In this document: positions 38,204-47,714 of the stretch, one piece after another
How positions within the stretch are numbered: position 1 is the stretch's first letter
Layout: every line of letters starts with the position of its first letter
DNA from: Listeria fleischmannii subsp. fleischmannii LU2006-1
GTDB lineage: Bacteria; Bacillota; Bacilli; Lactobacillales; Listeriaceae
DNA length: 64,000 nucleotides
Assembly: GCF_000344175.1 (NCBI RefSeq)
Contig: NZ_ALWW01000001.1
Coordinates: 62,001-126,000 of the forward strand
Reading direction: 5' to 3'
The notes under the pieces: model-generated
What the model was told of the DNA's origin: nothing
The model's input: the letters and a program-made list of their open reading frames with translations, nothing else
Database searches by the model: none
Translations under genes and position numbers: made by a program

Positions 38204-40870
38204 TTATTTCACGAATTTAATCGTCATGATTTCGGCAGGCTTTAGCTCGCCTAAAAGTGGCTTTCTTCCTTCTTCAAGGAGATTCGAACGATAACCCGTT
38301 CGCCCGCCCATTTTCACCTGTAGCGGCTCTTTCGTGCTTTTCAAGTTGTAGCCACGAACAATAATCGCATCATCTTCCTGTGCTTTTTTCAGCGCCGTCA
38401 TAAGGAACGCATCGTTATCCGCCGTTAGGAAAGAAGATTTAGCGGGGAGGGAACCCTTATGGACATCCGTTTGTGCGGCAGTAAACGGCACTTGGAACTG
38501 CTTCGCCTGATGGAAAGTTTCTTCCTTACCATCTGCCCCGTGCAAGATGAGTGCATATTTGAATACCTGTTTACCCAGACACTGGGCCTCAGGAGTTTCA
38601 AAGTAACCCCAGTCACCCATTTCCCCAACCGAGCGGAATAGCGTAAGCGCAATGGTATTATCCTCCAGCACCTCGTATTCGTTTAAACCAAAGTTTGCAA
38701 TGGTCATCCCACCAGATTCATCCTCCATATGCACAAAAGCGTGTTGATGATTAGGATTCGTCACATTTTCCCACGTTTCCGGCATTTTGTTTTGTCGGCT
38801 GACCACCTCATAGATGCTGTCCGCTTGGTGAACATTCGTTTCAAAGCCTGTTGGGAATAAAACGCGCAACCTATGGTCTTTTATGTCGTTATTCACGGTC
38901 GTCTCAAATTGCACTAGCGAATTGTTTTTCTCTAAAACCACACGCGTTGTAATAACCATTTTTTTCATCTTTTTCGAGCGTTTTGCTTGGCGGAGTTTAA
39001 ATTCGAGCACCATTTTCTGTTCTTTTTCAAGGAGTTCATCCGCGGATTCAGGCACAAGCATTTCTTGGCAGATTTCAATTTCCCCAACATTTGGCGTATT
39101 TCGAATCACTCGGATGTTTGCGGGCACATCGTGCGAGTAGTAGCGCGAAACTCCGGTTGGCTCAAAGAAAATATATTCGTTCCCGATATCTCCCGTTTCT
39201 TCAAAAGAAAGAAGGTTTTCGTGAACTCGCGAAGTAGCCTTGTGCGTCGCGGTTAACTTGCCGTTTTCTTGAATATCGATGCGAATGAATTCATTTTCAA
39301 GCGTGCGTTCACCTCGGATGATGTTCTCCCCTGACGTGTTCGCTTCTTTTTGAACAAGGGCAAATACTTCATGGCTATACGCAGGCATTTTTGTTAAGAA
39401 GAGCTGAACCGTGATATAGCGCGCAATATAAGGGACTCTAAACGCATCTTTGGGTAAATCAAAGCCAAATTTCACTTCATGCGTGATAATCTCAAAAGGA
39501 ATTTGATTCCCGTTTACATCAATGACACAAACTTCCGGTACCGGCTTGCCAGATAGCTTGTCATACAACGTGTCATGTTTATTTCCCGCAAAAAGCATAC
39601 GCTCCCATTCAATTTCAATTTGAACAGACCCCGTTTTTGCGTGCGATGTTGTATTCCAAACAATAAATGGTTTCGCTTCATTATCAAAAGCGCTCGTATC
39701 TATTTTATTCGCGAGAAACGTGGTTGCTTCACTCGCAACATACTTTCCAACCTCATCCGCCGTTTCAAAGCGTGTCATCATACCGCGGTGAACAGAATCC
39801 ACACTACAGCCACAAATACTGTCATGTGGATGGTTTTGCATGAGCGTTTTCCACGCATAGTCAAGCTGGTCGCTAGGGTAATCAAATCCTTCCGCAAAAG
39901 CCATGGTCGCAAGCGGTTCCGCCATATTTTCAAGCTGGCAACTGACCTCTGTATTTCGCTGTTTTAAATACACACGGGAAGAAGCTGTATTAGCAAGCGT
40001 ATACCAACCGTCCGATTCCTGACTGGTAAGCTCCCCTTCAATCACACTTAAATCAGCAGGCAGGTCGGCTTTTAGGGCATTTAAATAAGTATCAAAGCCC
40101 GCATGGATAAACTCAATATCCGGATAAAGTTCGTTTGCAACACGAATGGCCTCTGTAATATCTTTTTGAACCGGCTGATGATCACAACCATTCATCATCA
40201 GCAGATGGTCCGTTGCCGCATATTGTTCAGCATCGCGTAATTTTTGTTCCCAGAATACTTTTGCTTGTTCTTTGTTTGTAGGGATTTCATTCCCGTTGCT
40301 GTACCAATTGGCGAAAAGCACGCCCAAAATACGACTACCGTCAGGCCCGTCCCACCACATTTCCGAAAACTGTGAGGAATATTTTTCATCGTTAATCACA
40401 ACATTATTAAACCCAGTCGGCTTTACCCCGCGTCCAAAAGCGGCAACATCCAAGTTTGCTTCTTTCATTAATTGCGGCGTCTGCCCCATGTTCCCGAAAG
40501 TATCGGGGAAATAGCCTAATTTAACTGGTGTTCCCCATTTTTTACTTTCTTGCATGCCAATCAGCATATTACGAACGTTTGATTCACTACTTGTCAAAAA
40601 TGCGTCTTGCAAAATGTAAAAGGGACCAATTTTCAACTTACCCGCTTCAATCGCCTTTCGGACCGCTTCTTCCTTTTCAGGTCTCACTTGTAAATAGTCA
40701 TCCAAAATAATCGTTTGGCCATCTAAATGGAAACTATCAAATTCCGGGTCCGTTTCAAATAATTCCAGCAAATCATCCATTAACTCAATTAAACGCATGT
40801 GGTGGGCCTCATACGGAATATACCATTCTCGGTCCCAGTGACTATGCGAAACGATATAAACTTTTTTCAC
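38204..40870 (-). CDS. GH38 alpha-mannosidase
   Basis: 888 residues, the length of bacterial GH38 enzymes. It starts KKVYIVSHSHWDREWYIPYEAH; His11 and Asp13 are zinc ligands. LGYFPDTFGNMGQTPQLM and MMNGCDHQPVQ (nucleophile and third-ligand regions) and NHPHDSICGCSVDSVH (about 340-360) complete the zinc site. A C-terminal beta-rich domain follows. It lacks a signal peptide, so it removes mannose from imported oligosaccharides in the cytoplasm; related streptococcal GH38 enzymes act on alpha-1,3-mannose of N-glycans. A mannosylglycerate hydrolase is an alternative. It lies 11 bp after the GH125 gene in one operon, divergent from the gntR-GH92 operon. Confidence 0.92.
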   Translation of the reverse strand: MKKVYIVSHSHWDREWYIPYEAHHMRLIELMDDLLELFETDPEFDSFHLDGQTIILDDYLQVRPEKEEAVRKAIEAGKLKIGPFYILQDAFLTSSESNVRNMLIGMQESKKWGTPVKLGYFPDTFGNMGQTPQLMKEANLDVAAFGRGVKPTGFNNVVINDEKYSSQFSEMWWDGPDGSRILGVLFANWYSNGNEIPTNKEQAKVFWEQKLRDAEQYAATDHLLMMNGCDHQPVQKDITEAIRVANELYPDIEFIHAGFDTYLNALKADLPADLSVIEGELTSQESDGWYTLANTASSRVYLKQRNTEVSCQLENMAEPLATMAFAEGFDYPSDQLDYAWKTLMQNHPHDSICGCSVDSVHRGMMTRFETADEVGKYVASEATTFLANKIDTSAFDNEAKPFIVWNTTSHAKTGSVQIEIEWERMLFAGNKHDTLYDKLSGKPVPEVCVIDVNGNQIPFEIITHEVKFGFDLPKDAFRVPYIARYITVQLFLTKMPAYSHEVFALVQKEANTSGENIIRGERTLENEFIRIDIQENGKLTATHKATSRVHENLLSFEETGDIGNEYIFFEPTGVSRYYSHDVPANIRVIRNTPNVGEIEICQEMLVPESADELLEKEQKMVLEFKLRQAKRSKKMKKMVITTRVVLEKNNSLVQFETTVNNDIKDHRLRVLFPTGFETNVHQADSIYEVVSRQNKMPETWENVTNPNHQHAFVHMEDESGGMTIANFGLNEYEVLEDNTIALTLFRSVGEMGDWGYFETPEAQCLGKQVFKYALILHGADGKEETFHQAKQFQVPFTAAQTDVHKGSLPAKSSFLTADNDAFLMTALKKAQEDDAIIVRGYNLKSTKEPLQVKMGGRTGYRSNLLEEGRKPLLGELKPAEIMTIKFVK

Positions 40871-40881
40871 GTTGTCGCCTC

Positions 40882-42171
40882 CTATTTTTCCACTCGAATA
40901 TCAAAATAATCCATAACTAGCTCACAAAACATCATATTAGCCCAAGAAAACCATTCTCTCGTATAGGCATTAGGATCATTAACATCAAAACCTTCGTGCA
41001 TTAAATGCGTGCCTGCATCACAGTTGACAAGCAAATCTAAAATGCGTTTTTTCTCCGTCTTATCTTCTGTTGTCATGCCCTCCATCGCAAGCGCAATTGG
41101 CCAGATATAATTAGGCGGCGTATGTGAACTGCCAATTCCTTTCGCAAACTCTCCTTTATAAAAATAAGGATTTTCTTCACTTAATAACACTTGTCTTGTT
41201 GCGAGATAGGTTTCATCGTTTGGCGACAGGTAACCTAAGTATGGCGCCGAAAGTAAGCTTGGCACGTTTGAATCGTCCATCACACTGCTTCCACCTAAAC
41301 CGTCCACTTCATACGCAAAAATCGTTTTCCCATCCTGCGATTTTGTTTTCCCGTGCGTTTCAATACCTGATTGAATCGTTTCACGAAGCGTCTGAATCCG
41401 CTTAACTAGCGCCGCATCTTTCGTAATCGTCTCGTAGACATCCTCCAAATAGCCAAGTACAACGACAGCAAACATATTGGACGGCACTAAATAACCAAAC
41501 TGACAAGCATCATCACTCGGTCTAAACCCTGACCATGTCATGCCTGTGTAGCCAACCTTTGTTCCTTTGCCGTCTTCTAGAAGCGTATCTTCCATGCGGC
41601 TTGTATCACGTGTAAAGGTATACGGGGAATTTTCATGTCGTTGTTCTACTTCCCACACCGTTAAAATATTTTTTACAGCCTTGTGGAAAGTTTCGTTAAA
41701 CTGTTTAGTTTCGCCAGTCGCTTTATAAAGCAGGTAACTCAGTTGAACTGGGTAGCAAAGCGAATCAATTTCATATTTTCTTTCCCAAATCCACGGGTTC
41801 ATTGTTGTATTGTCCGTTTGATGCCCTGCGTCATTCGCTTCTTCATTGAAGGCGTTTGCATAAGGATCCAAACAAATAAATTGCATTTGACGTTCTACTA
41901 ACCCACGAATCATTGCCGCAATTTCAGGATCCTCTTTCGCAATGACGAGGTACGGTCTGATTTGAGCAGTCGAATCGCGAAGCCACATCGCCGGAATATC
42001 ACCAGTAAGTAAAAAGGTAGTTTCATCAGGTAATCGCTTCACCGTTGTTAACAGTGTATTTGCAAAACATGCATTGAAATTTTCTGCCCAGTTTGCATGT
42101 GTTTCACCGCATTTTTCCGTTATTTTTTTCATAAAATTTTCTACTGAAACAGGGATAGTTTGATATGCCAT
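40882..42171 (-). CDS. GH125 exo-alpha-1,6-mannosidase
   Basis: 429 residues with the GH125 signature TGDIPAMWLRDSTAQIRPYL (about 58-77), including the conserved Asp, and the later segments NAFNEEANDAGHQTDNTTMNPWIWERKYEIDSLCYPVQLSYLL, MTWSGFRPSDDACQFGYLVPSNMFAVVVLG and GIGSSHTPPNYIWPIALAMEGMT. Characterised members from Streptococcus and Clostridium trim alpha-1,6-mannose from N-glycan cores. There is no signal peptide. First gene of the minus-strand operon; the promoter region carries GntR-type operator copies. Confidence 0.92.
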   Translation of the reverse strand: MAYQTIPVSVENFMKKITEKCGETHANWAENFNACFANTLLTTVKRLPDETTFLLTGDIPAMWLRDSTAQIRPYLVIAKEDPEIAAMIRGLVERQMQFICLDPYANAFNEEANDAGHQTDNTTMNPWIWERKYEIDSLCYPVQLSYLLYKATGETKQFNETFHKAVKNILTVWEVEQRHENSPYTFTRDTSRMEDTLLEDGKGTKVGYTGMTWSGFRPSDDACQFGYLVPSNMFAVVVLGYLEDVYETITKDAALVKRIQTLRETIQSGIETHGKTKSQDGKTIFAYEVDGLGGSSVMDDSNVPSLLSAPYLGYLSPNDETYLATRQVLLSEENPYFYKGEFAKGIGSSHTPPNYIWPIALAMEGMTTEDKTEKKRILDLLVNCDAGTHLMHEGFDVNDPNAYTREWFSWANMMFCELVMDYFDIRVEK

Positions 42172-42188
42172 TTATAACACTCCTAAAA

Positions 42189-42316
42189 TTTGATATATCT
42201 TTTTAACACTAAATACAGTATAATGGTGTTATCATAGATTGTCTAGTATTTTTTCATTTTATTTTCTTTCAAACTGTAAATTTGGTATAGTGAATTAAAT
42301 GAAATGATATATCAAA
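42189..42316. promoter_or_regulatory. Divergent promoter region with repeated GATATATC operators
   Basis: TTTGATATATC (42189-42199) and GATATATCAAA (42306-42316) are inverted copies of one half-consensus, TTTGATATATCAAA, one near each gene start. Minus-strand promoter TAGACA-17-TATACT drives GH125; an extended -10 TGGTATAGT drives the regulator. The GntR-type regulator encoded here is the obvious binder. Confidence 0.62.
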
Positions 42317-42330
42317 GGAGATTGTTTATC

Positions 42331-43377
42331 ATGGGGAAAAAACCACTTTACCAACAAATTAGCGAACGGCTTGAAAGCCAAATCATGTCAGGCGAGCTTC
42401 CAGTAGGTGCACAGTTACCAACTGAATTCGCATTGTCCGAAGCCTATAAAACGAGCCGCATCACATCAAAACGGGCCGTATCTGAGCTCGAGAATAAAGG
42501 TCTCGTGGAACGAATTCGCGGCAAGGGAACTTTTGTTAAGGCTAGGAAGGCAACAAAGAATACGTCTTCTATCAAGCAAGTCCTTTTTATTCTGCCTTTC
42601 CCAGGCCAAAACGACCTTGGTAACTTTGCAGCTGGTTTACTTCCTTTTTTAGCGGAAAAAGGCTATCACATTCATATTCAAGATGAAAGTTTTCTTTCGC
42701 AAACGCATTTTTTCCAGTTGATCGAACAATACGCGGGAATGATTTATTATCCTGAAACTGGAAATTCCAACTTGGATATTTTATATCAATTGCAATTTCA
42801 AAATTTTCCGGTCGTTTTGCTTGATAAAAAAATGGAAGGTTTCAATTTTCCTTATGTGACGGCAGACAATTTCAGTGGCGGCTTACTTGCAACTCGTTTA
42901 CTGCTAGCTAAAGGCCATACGAAAATCGCATTTTTAAACAGTAGAACGATTTCCATTACTTCTACGGTGCGCGAGCGTTATATGGGTTATTTACGTGCTC
43001 TTTTTGAGGCGGGAGTAAGTTTTCACACTTTAGAAACCACTATTCACGAGGAAAAGGCATATGCGAGTGTTGCGAAGAAATACGTGGAGGAAGGCGTCAC
43101 AGCTGTTGTGGCTGAAAATGATTTAATGGCTATTCAATTTATGAAGCAAGCAAAAAATAGTGGGATTCGCATTCCAGAAGATTTAGCGGTGATTGGTTTT
43201 GATAATATTCAAGCGGCTGAATTTGTGGAACCATCTCTTACAACGATTTCTCAAGATTTTGAGGCGATGGGCAGAGCGGCTGCTATTAGCTTGCAAAAAC
43301 GAATTCAAAAGAAAGACGTGGAAAACGCAGTCATTCCCGTTTCTTTAATTGAAAGGGAGTCAAGCGGCGCACGTTAA
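42331..43377 (+). CDS. GntR-type regulator with LacI-like sugar-binding domain (AraR type)
   Basis: 348 residues from ATG 42331 (AAAGGAG about 10 bases ahead). The N-terminal GntR winged helix is PLYQQISERLESQIMSGELPVGAQLPTEFALSEAYKTSRITSKRAVSELENKGLVERIRGKGTFV (5-70). A periplasmic-binding-protein-like domain follows (QVLFILPFPGQND ... VVLLDKKMEGFNFPYVTADNFSGG ... DLAVIGFDNIQAAEFVEPSLTTISQDFEAMG), as in LacI and AraR. It probably senses mannose or a mannosyl oligosaccharide and controls both divergent mannosidase operons. GH92 follows after 14 bp. Confidence 0.9.
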   Translation: MGKKPLYQQISERLESQIMSGELPVGAQLPTEFALSEAYKTSRITSKRAVSELENKGLVERIRGKGTFVKARKATKNTSSIKQVLFILPFPGQNDLGNFAAGLLPFLAEKGYHIHIQDESFLSQTHFFQLIEQYAGMIYYPETGNSNLDILYQLQFQNFPVVLLDKKMEGFNFPYVTADNFSGGLLATRLLLAKGHTKIAFLNSRTISITSTVRERYMGYLRALFEAGVSFHTLETTIHEEKAYASVAKKYVEEGVTAVVAENDLMAIQFMKQAKNSGIRIPEDLAVIGFDNIQAAEFVEPSLTTISQDFEAMGRAAAISLQKRIQKKDVENAVIPVSLIERESSGAR

Positions 43378-43391
43378 GAACGGAGGAAATT

Positions 43392-45587
43392 ATGGACGTC
43401 ACACAAATTGATACAAGGCACGGTACAAATAATCAGCACAGTTATTCGAATGGGAATACACTCCCCTATACTTCAGTTCCTTGGGGGATGAATCATTTCG
43501 TGCCACAAACGACAAACAATAACGGAAGTTGGTTTTTCCATCCAAATGATCATACCTTCCAAGGCTTTCGTTTGACACACCAACCAAGCCCGTGGATGGG
43601 CGATTTTTCCCACTTTTTACTCACGCCCATTTCAGGCCCCTTGGCAAACTATGATTTATTTTTCGCCCAAAGCTCTTACCGACCAAATGAAGCCATCTTT
43701 AGCCCGCATTATTTAAAAATCAAACAACTACGCTACCAAATTACAAGCGAACTCGCACCTAGCACATACGGCGCTAAAATTCGCGCATCCTATGAGAAAA
43801 ACGAAAATCATGCACTGCTTTTTTCGGCTGAAAATATCAGTTATATCGAGGTAGACGAACAAGAAAATCGCATTTTGGGCTACGTTCAAAATTTTGCTGG
43901 TTGCGCGGATAAAGAGTTCAAAATGCACTTTATCTTGGAGGCAAATTGCCCGTTTGATTTAGCAAACACAGGCCATCCAAAAGACGGCGCCTTCATTTTA
44001 AACCCCAACCAACAAATAGAAAATCAATTTTTCCAAATTGGGTTTGTTGGGACTACACCTAAAACGGTAGAAATAAGTTTAGCAACCAGCTTCATAAGTC
44101 CGGAACAAGCCAAATTAAACTTAGAACGCCAAGCACATATGGACTTTTCTGCCACTAAAAAGAAAGCTTTCGAGAAATGGAATGCCTATTTAAATAAAAT
44201 CCAAGTAAGCGATTCGGATGCATCCAAAGTGGCTACTTTTTATCACTGTTTATACCGAACGGCGCTTTTCCCGCAGCGCTTTTATGAATATGATGAAAAT
44301 CAAAATCCTATTCACTACAATACAACGGCACGTAAAGTTGCACCAGGCAGACTTTATACGAACAATGGTTTTTGGGATACATATAAAACGGTCTTCCCAC
44401 TTTATTCCTTGCTCATCCCAGATGAGTATGAAAAAATGCTTACAGGCTTTTTAAATAGTTACCGCGAAACAGGTTACCTGCCAAAATGGCTTTCTCCAGA
44501 CGAACGCGGTTTAATGCCCGGTACGCTCATTGATGCTGTAGTGGCCGACGCTGCCGTAAAAGGGATTGGCACAAGTCTCATGACAGAATTCCAAGAAGCC
44601 ATGCTAAAAGCGGCTACAACACAATCTGACAAGGAAAATTACGGTCGCCACGGCGCGCTAGACTACAATAAGCTGGGCTACGTCCCAGCAAGCTACCATG
44701 AAAGCGTCAATCACACACTTGATTACGCCTACAGCGATTTTTGTATTTCTGCCGTCGCGAAGACACTCGGAAACGAAACGATACAAAAAGAATATGAGGA
44801 ACGCTCTAAAAATTATCTGCATATTTTTGACAAAGAAACGGGCTTTATGCGCGCAAAAGACAAGGAAGGCAACTTCAGAACCCCTTTTAACCCTTTTTCT
44901 TGGGGAAAAGATTACGCCGAGGGAAGCGCATGGCAAAGTAGTTTTGCGGTCTTCCACGACTTTTTGGGCCTAAAAGAAGCCTACGGTTCGGATTTATTTT
45001 TAGCTAAACTGACCGAGCTTGCCAACACACCACCAAACTTCGATGTGAGCGGCTACGGATACGAAATCCACGAAATGAGTGAAATGGCCATGATTGACTT
45101 TGGACAAATTGCCCTGTCCAATCAGCCAAGTTTCCACCTGCCATACTTATTCCAGTATGCGAAAAGACCTGCCTACACAGAAGTTTTAATTAAACAAGCC
45201 GTTAACCAATTTTTCAATGCTGGTTTTGATGGCTATCCTGGCGACGAGGATAACGGTAGCATGTCTGGTTGGTACATTTTTAGTACGCTCGGTTTCTATC
45301 CAGTGACACCCGGCTCAGGGGAATACGTCTTTGGAATTCCCGCTTTCGAAAACGTGCGTATTGAACTCCCAAACGACAAAGTGTTAACTCTCGAAACGGC
45401 GAACAACACGCCTGCGCATCAATTTGTCAAAGCCAGATCACGCGACAAAGAACCCATAAAATCGCTTTTCATCACCCACAGCGACCTAATCCGCGGTGGC
45501 CATCTCAAAACCACACTTGGTCTTTTACCTGAGGAACGAGAAATCGCTCAGGAAGAATTACCATTTTCACTTTCAGAATATGAATAA
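43392..45587 (+). CDS. GH92 alpha-mannosidase-family enzyme with Gln at the acid position
   Basis: 731 residues, usual GH92 length. It starts VTQIDTRHGTNNQHSYSNGNTLPYTSVPWGMNHF. NNGFWDTYKTVFPLYSLL (about 324-341) and FDGYPGDEDNGSMSGWYIFSTLGFYP (612-637, base Asp region D618/D620) are family hallmarks. The acid motif usually written GNEPSHH reads SNQPSFH here, with Q578 in place of the catalytic Glu. To my memory, the one characterised GH92 with Gln there cleaves mannose-1-phospho-6-mannose rather than ordinary mannosides. The activity may therefore be mannosyl-phosphate uncapping. There is no signal peptide, so it is cytoplasmic. Second gene of the + strand operon after gntR, with GGAGG before the ATG. 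Confidence 0.88.
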   Translation: MDVTQIDTRHGTNNQHSYSNGNTLPYTSVPWGMNHFVPQTTNNNGSWFFHPNDHTFQGFRLTHQPSPWMGDFSHFLLTPISGPLANYDLFFAQSSYRPNEAIFSPHYLKIKQLRYQITSELAPSTYGAKIRASYEKNENHALLFSAENISYIEVDEQENRILGYVQNFAGCADKEFKMHFILEANCPFDLANTGHPKDGAFILNPNQQIENQFFQIGFVGTTPKTVEISLATSFISPEQAKLNLERQAHMDFSATKKKAFEKWNAYLNKIQVSDSDASKVATFYHCLYRTALFPQRFYEYDENQNPIHYNTTARKVAPGRLYTNNGFWDTYKTVFPLYSLLIPDEYEKMLTGFLNSYRETGYLPKWLSPDERGLMPGTLIDAVVADAAVKGIGTSLMTEFQEAMLKAATTQSDKENYGRHGALDYNKLGYVPASYHESVNHTLDYAYSDFCISAVAKTLGNETIQKEYEERSKNYLHIFDKETGFMRAKDKEGNFRTPFNPFSWGKDYAEGSAWQSSFAVFHDFLGLKEAYGSDLFLAKLTELANTPPNFDVSGYGYEIHEMSEMAMIDFGQIALSNQPSFHLPYLFQYAKRPAYTEVLIKQAVNQFFNAGFDGYPGDEDNGSMSGWYIFSTLGFYPVTPGSGEYVFGIPAFENVRIELPNDKVLTLETANNTPAHQFVKARSRDKEPIKSLFITHSDLIRGGHLKTTLGLLPEEREIAQEELPFSLSEYE

Positions 45588-45595
45588 GAAGCTCA

Positions 45596-45630
45596 AAAAG
45601 CATTTTCCAAAAATGGAAAATGCTTTTTTG
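45596..45630 (+). terminator. Intrinsic terminator of the gntR-GH92 operon
   Basis: AAAAGCATTTTCC / GGAAAATGCTTTT stem with AAAAAT loop and T tract. Confidence 0.92.
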
Positions 45631-45684
45631 TAACTTATCATTTACTTAAAATACCTATTAAAACGCTCAAATCAACCATACATT

Positions 45685-46143
45685 TTAATTCCTTTGTCCA
45701 TGTCTATCTCTTTTTTTAAAAATCTTTTCAAAAAGCAAATCAGCAATGAATGTACAAATGTATAAATAAATGCCTAAGAATACAAATCCTAAGGGTGATC
45801 CACTGATTGTTTTTGTAACTACTGCAAATAACCATGCAAAACAGAATGAAGAAAAAAGTCCGATAAACACACATGTAATTTTCTCAAACAGTTTTTTTGT
45901 TGGTCCTAGTACTGATTCCACAATGCAATCCACAATAAAATCAAAGAAAAAAGCGGCAATACTAAAAATAACACCGTAAAAAACCCTTCCTTGCCACGTG
46001 CTTATGTGGAGCTGAATTCGAGGGATATATTCGATTAAATTAAAAATAACAATCACAATGCCAATAGGGACCATCACGATTAAAGCTACCATCACTAGAA
46101 CTATCATAAAACCAAATAGGCTAGCAAAATCATATTTCCTCAT
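45685..46143 (-). CDS. Small membrane protein, possibly YrvL-like
   Basis: 152 residues with four hydrophobic helices (about 8-38, 50-75, 85-110, 115-135), ending in a charged KIFKKRDRHGQRN tail. The acidic FDFIVDCIVES between helices two and three resembles YrvL, a Bacillus membrane regulator, but the match is weak. It is a single gene with AAAGGGAG before the ATG. A near-perfect 30-bp inverted repeat lies between its -10 and start codon. The role is unknown. Confidence 0.65.
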   Translation of the reverse strand: MRKYDFASLFGFMIVLVMVALIVMVPIGIVIVIFNLIEYIPRIQLHISTWQGRVFYGVIFSIAAFFFDFIVDCIVESVLGPTKKLFEKITCVFIGLFSSFCFAWLFAVVTKTISGSPLGFVFLGIYLYICTFIADLLFEKIFKKRDRHGQRN

Positions 46144-46167
46144 AGATTCTCCCTTTATATTATCTCT

Positions 46168-46197
46168 TTAGTAAGTGCCATAAGTGGCACTCACTAA
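46168..46197 (-). promoter_or_regulatory. 30-bp inverted repeat in the 5' region of the membrane protein gene
   Basis: Arms TTAGTAAGTGCCA and TGGCACTCACTAA match at 12 of 13 positions around a TAAG centre. It lies downstream of TATAAT (minus strand) and ends 25 bases before the ATG. It could be a repressor operator or an mRNA hairpin. Confidence 0.6.
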
Positions 46198-46257
46198 CAA
46201 ATAATATTATACAAACGAAGAAATTACCTCGTTTTGGCTTTTTTAATAAATCATTTC

Positions 46258-47046
46258 TTACTGATTGAAATATGAATTAAATTCATTAATAGCATACTTC
46301 GGGAAGTATAGCCCAATATCACTGTGTTTTTTATAATCTTTAATACTCACATCAACATGAATATTGTTTTTTTGCGCAAAAACGGATAGTTTTTGGACAT
46401 GATCTTCGTACATGCCATCTAGCGTGCTAACTAGAATAGATATTTTACTTTTACCTTTTTTCTGAGCAATCGTTTCTAGCATTTTATCATTTAACTCGAG
46501 GCGATTTTTCTCTGTCACGCCTCCCATAATAAACTCAAGTAACGGTTGATGCTTATCGATATATAGATAATCACCTAACAGAATTTGAGGAGCCCCAGAA
46601 ATAGAAGCACCGTAATTATATTTATTTTCAAAATAAATTGCTGCGTAACCACCTTTACTCGATCCACATGTGACGACATTATCTTTGTCCACTTGAAGGT
46701 CGGTTCTTACTTTTTCAATCAAATCATGAACAGCTTTTTCTATATAAAACTCTTTATTAGCCCCAAGGTAATAAGCACCTTTTTCTTTTGGACCAAAGTC
46801 ATCTAAGATATAAAGTCTAGACGTTCTGAGGTTTCTAAACTTAACCACATAATTATAACGCGCTTTTTGTCCTTCTCCCGGATATGCGGAAAAAATAACA
46901 AGTAATTTTTTAGTTTTCTTTTTCTTAAAAAGAAGATATTTTAAATCACATTTTTCACTATTAAAAGTCTTCTCAAATAATTTGGAATAGGCCATATAAA
47001 TTTTGATAATCATTCGTTTTATTTTTCGAACTAAAAATTCCTTCAT
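46258..47046 (-). CDS. Alpha/beta-hydrolase-like protein with GSSKGG motif
   Basis: 262 residues. A basic N-terminus is followed by an alpha/beta-hydrolase-like pattern: LLVIFSAYPGEGQKARYNYV (first strand), LYILDDFGPKEKGAYYLG, and VVTCGSSKGGYAAIYF near 140 as the nucleophile elbow with Ser. DGMYEDHVQKL and a late His (KKHSDIGLYFP) could complete the triad. This resembles the Asp2-like and capsule-locus hydrolases of Gram-positive bacteria, but I cannot name a substrate. There is no signal peptide and it stands alone. Catalysis is inferred from motif only. Confidence 0.65.
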   Translation of the reverse strand: MKEFLVRKIKRMIIKIYMAYSKLFEKTFNSEKCDLKYLLFKKKKTKKLLVIFSAYPGEGQKARYNYVVKFRNLRTSRLYILDDFGPKEKGAYYLGANKEFYIEKAVHDLIEKVRTDLQVDKDNVVTCGSSKGGYAAIYFENKYNYGASISGAPQILLGDYLYIDKHQPLLEFIMGGVTEKNRLELNDKMLETIAQKKGKSKISILVSTLDGMYEDHVQKLSVFAQKNNIHVDVSIKDYKKHSDIGLYFPKYAINEFNSYFNQ

Positions 47047-47714
47047 CTTTAAAGCTCACACCTTTTCTAGTTTTGGAATAATTTAATTTCAGTAGCTGGA
47101 GCAACATCCCGATTCATATGCACTTGTCAAATTGATTTACGATACGGTATTTCCGAGACCTGTAGTCAAAAACCGGCGTAATTTTAAACACTTATTAATT
47201 TCAGAATCATCTGAATAAACACTAAATTCTACGCCGATATAATTCATCAATTAACTTTCACAAACCTGTATGCAATGTTCTTTTATTTAAGATAACTTGG
47301 CCTTATTTTGATAAGGGAATGATTCTATCTACATCCGTTTTGCAGTAATACGCTCATCTCCATCCTAACAATAACTTGTTAAATGATTGAAACCTAGAAT
47401 CAAACAGCATCCTCTCTCATTGCCTAAAACACATTTTACAATTTTTCCTAGTTTTTTTGAACCCAGCTTTTGTGTGAGTCTTTTCAAAATGAGCCAGTTT
47501 TTGTGAACATTTTGTTACAGTTTAAAATAATGACTAACATTGGTCCTCAGCTAGAAATCTCTTTCTACAAAAAAAGCACCCTTTATTAAAAGGCGCTAGA
47601 GTCTAAAGAACCTCACTATCCCAGTGAGTTGATACATATTATATTTTATTAGATGCGAGTCCCCCATTTGTACACAATCTAAAAGCACCTTTCGTTAAAA
47701 AGGTGCTTTTATCA
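47047..47714. other. 668-bp noncoding stretch
   Basis: No frame looks coding on either strand. It contains two hairpins near its end (about 47573-47605 and 47681-47710), the second a good terminator for the binding-protein gene. The rest may hold the promoter of the hydrolase gene or remnants of deleted genes; I see nothing recognisable. Confidence 0.5.
47681..47710 (-). terminator. Intrinsic terminator of the sugar-binding lipoprotein gene
   Basis: AAAAGCACCTTT / AAAGGTGCTTTT perfect 12-bp stem with a six-base loop. Confidence 0.9.
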
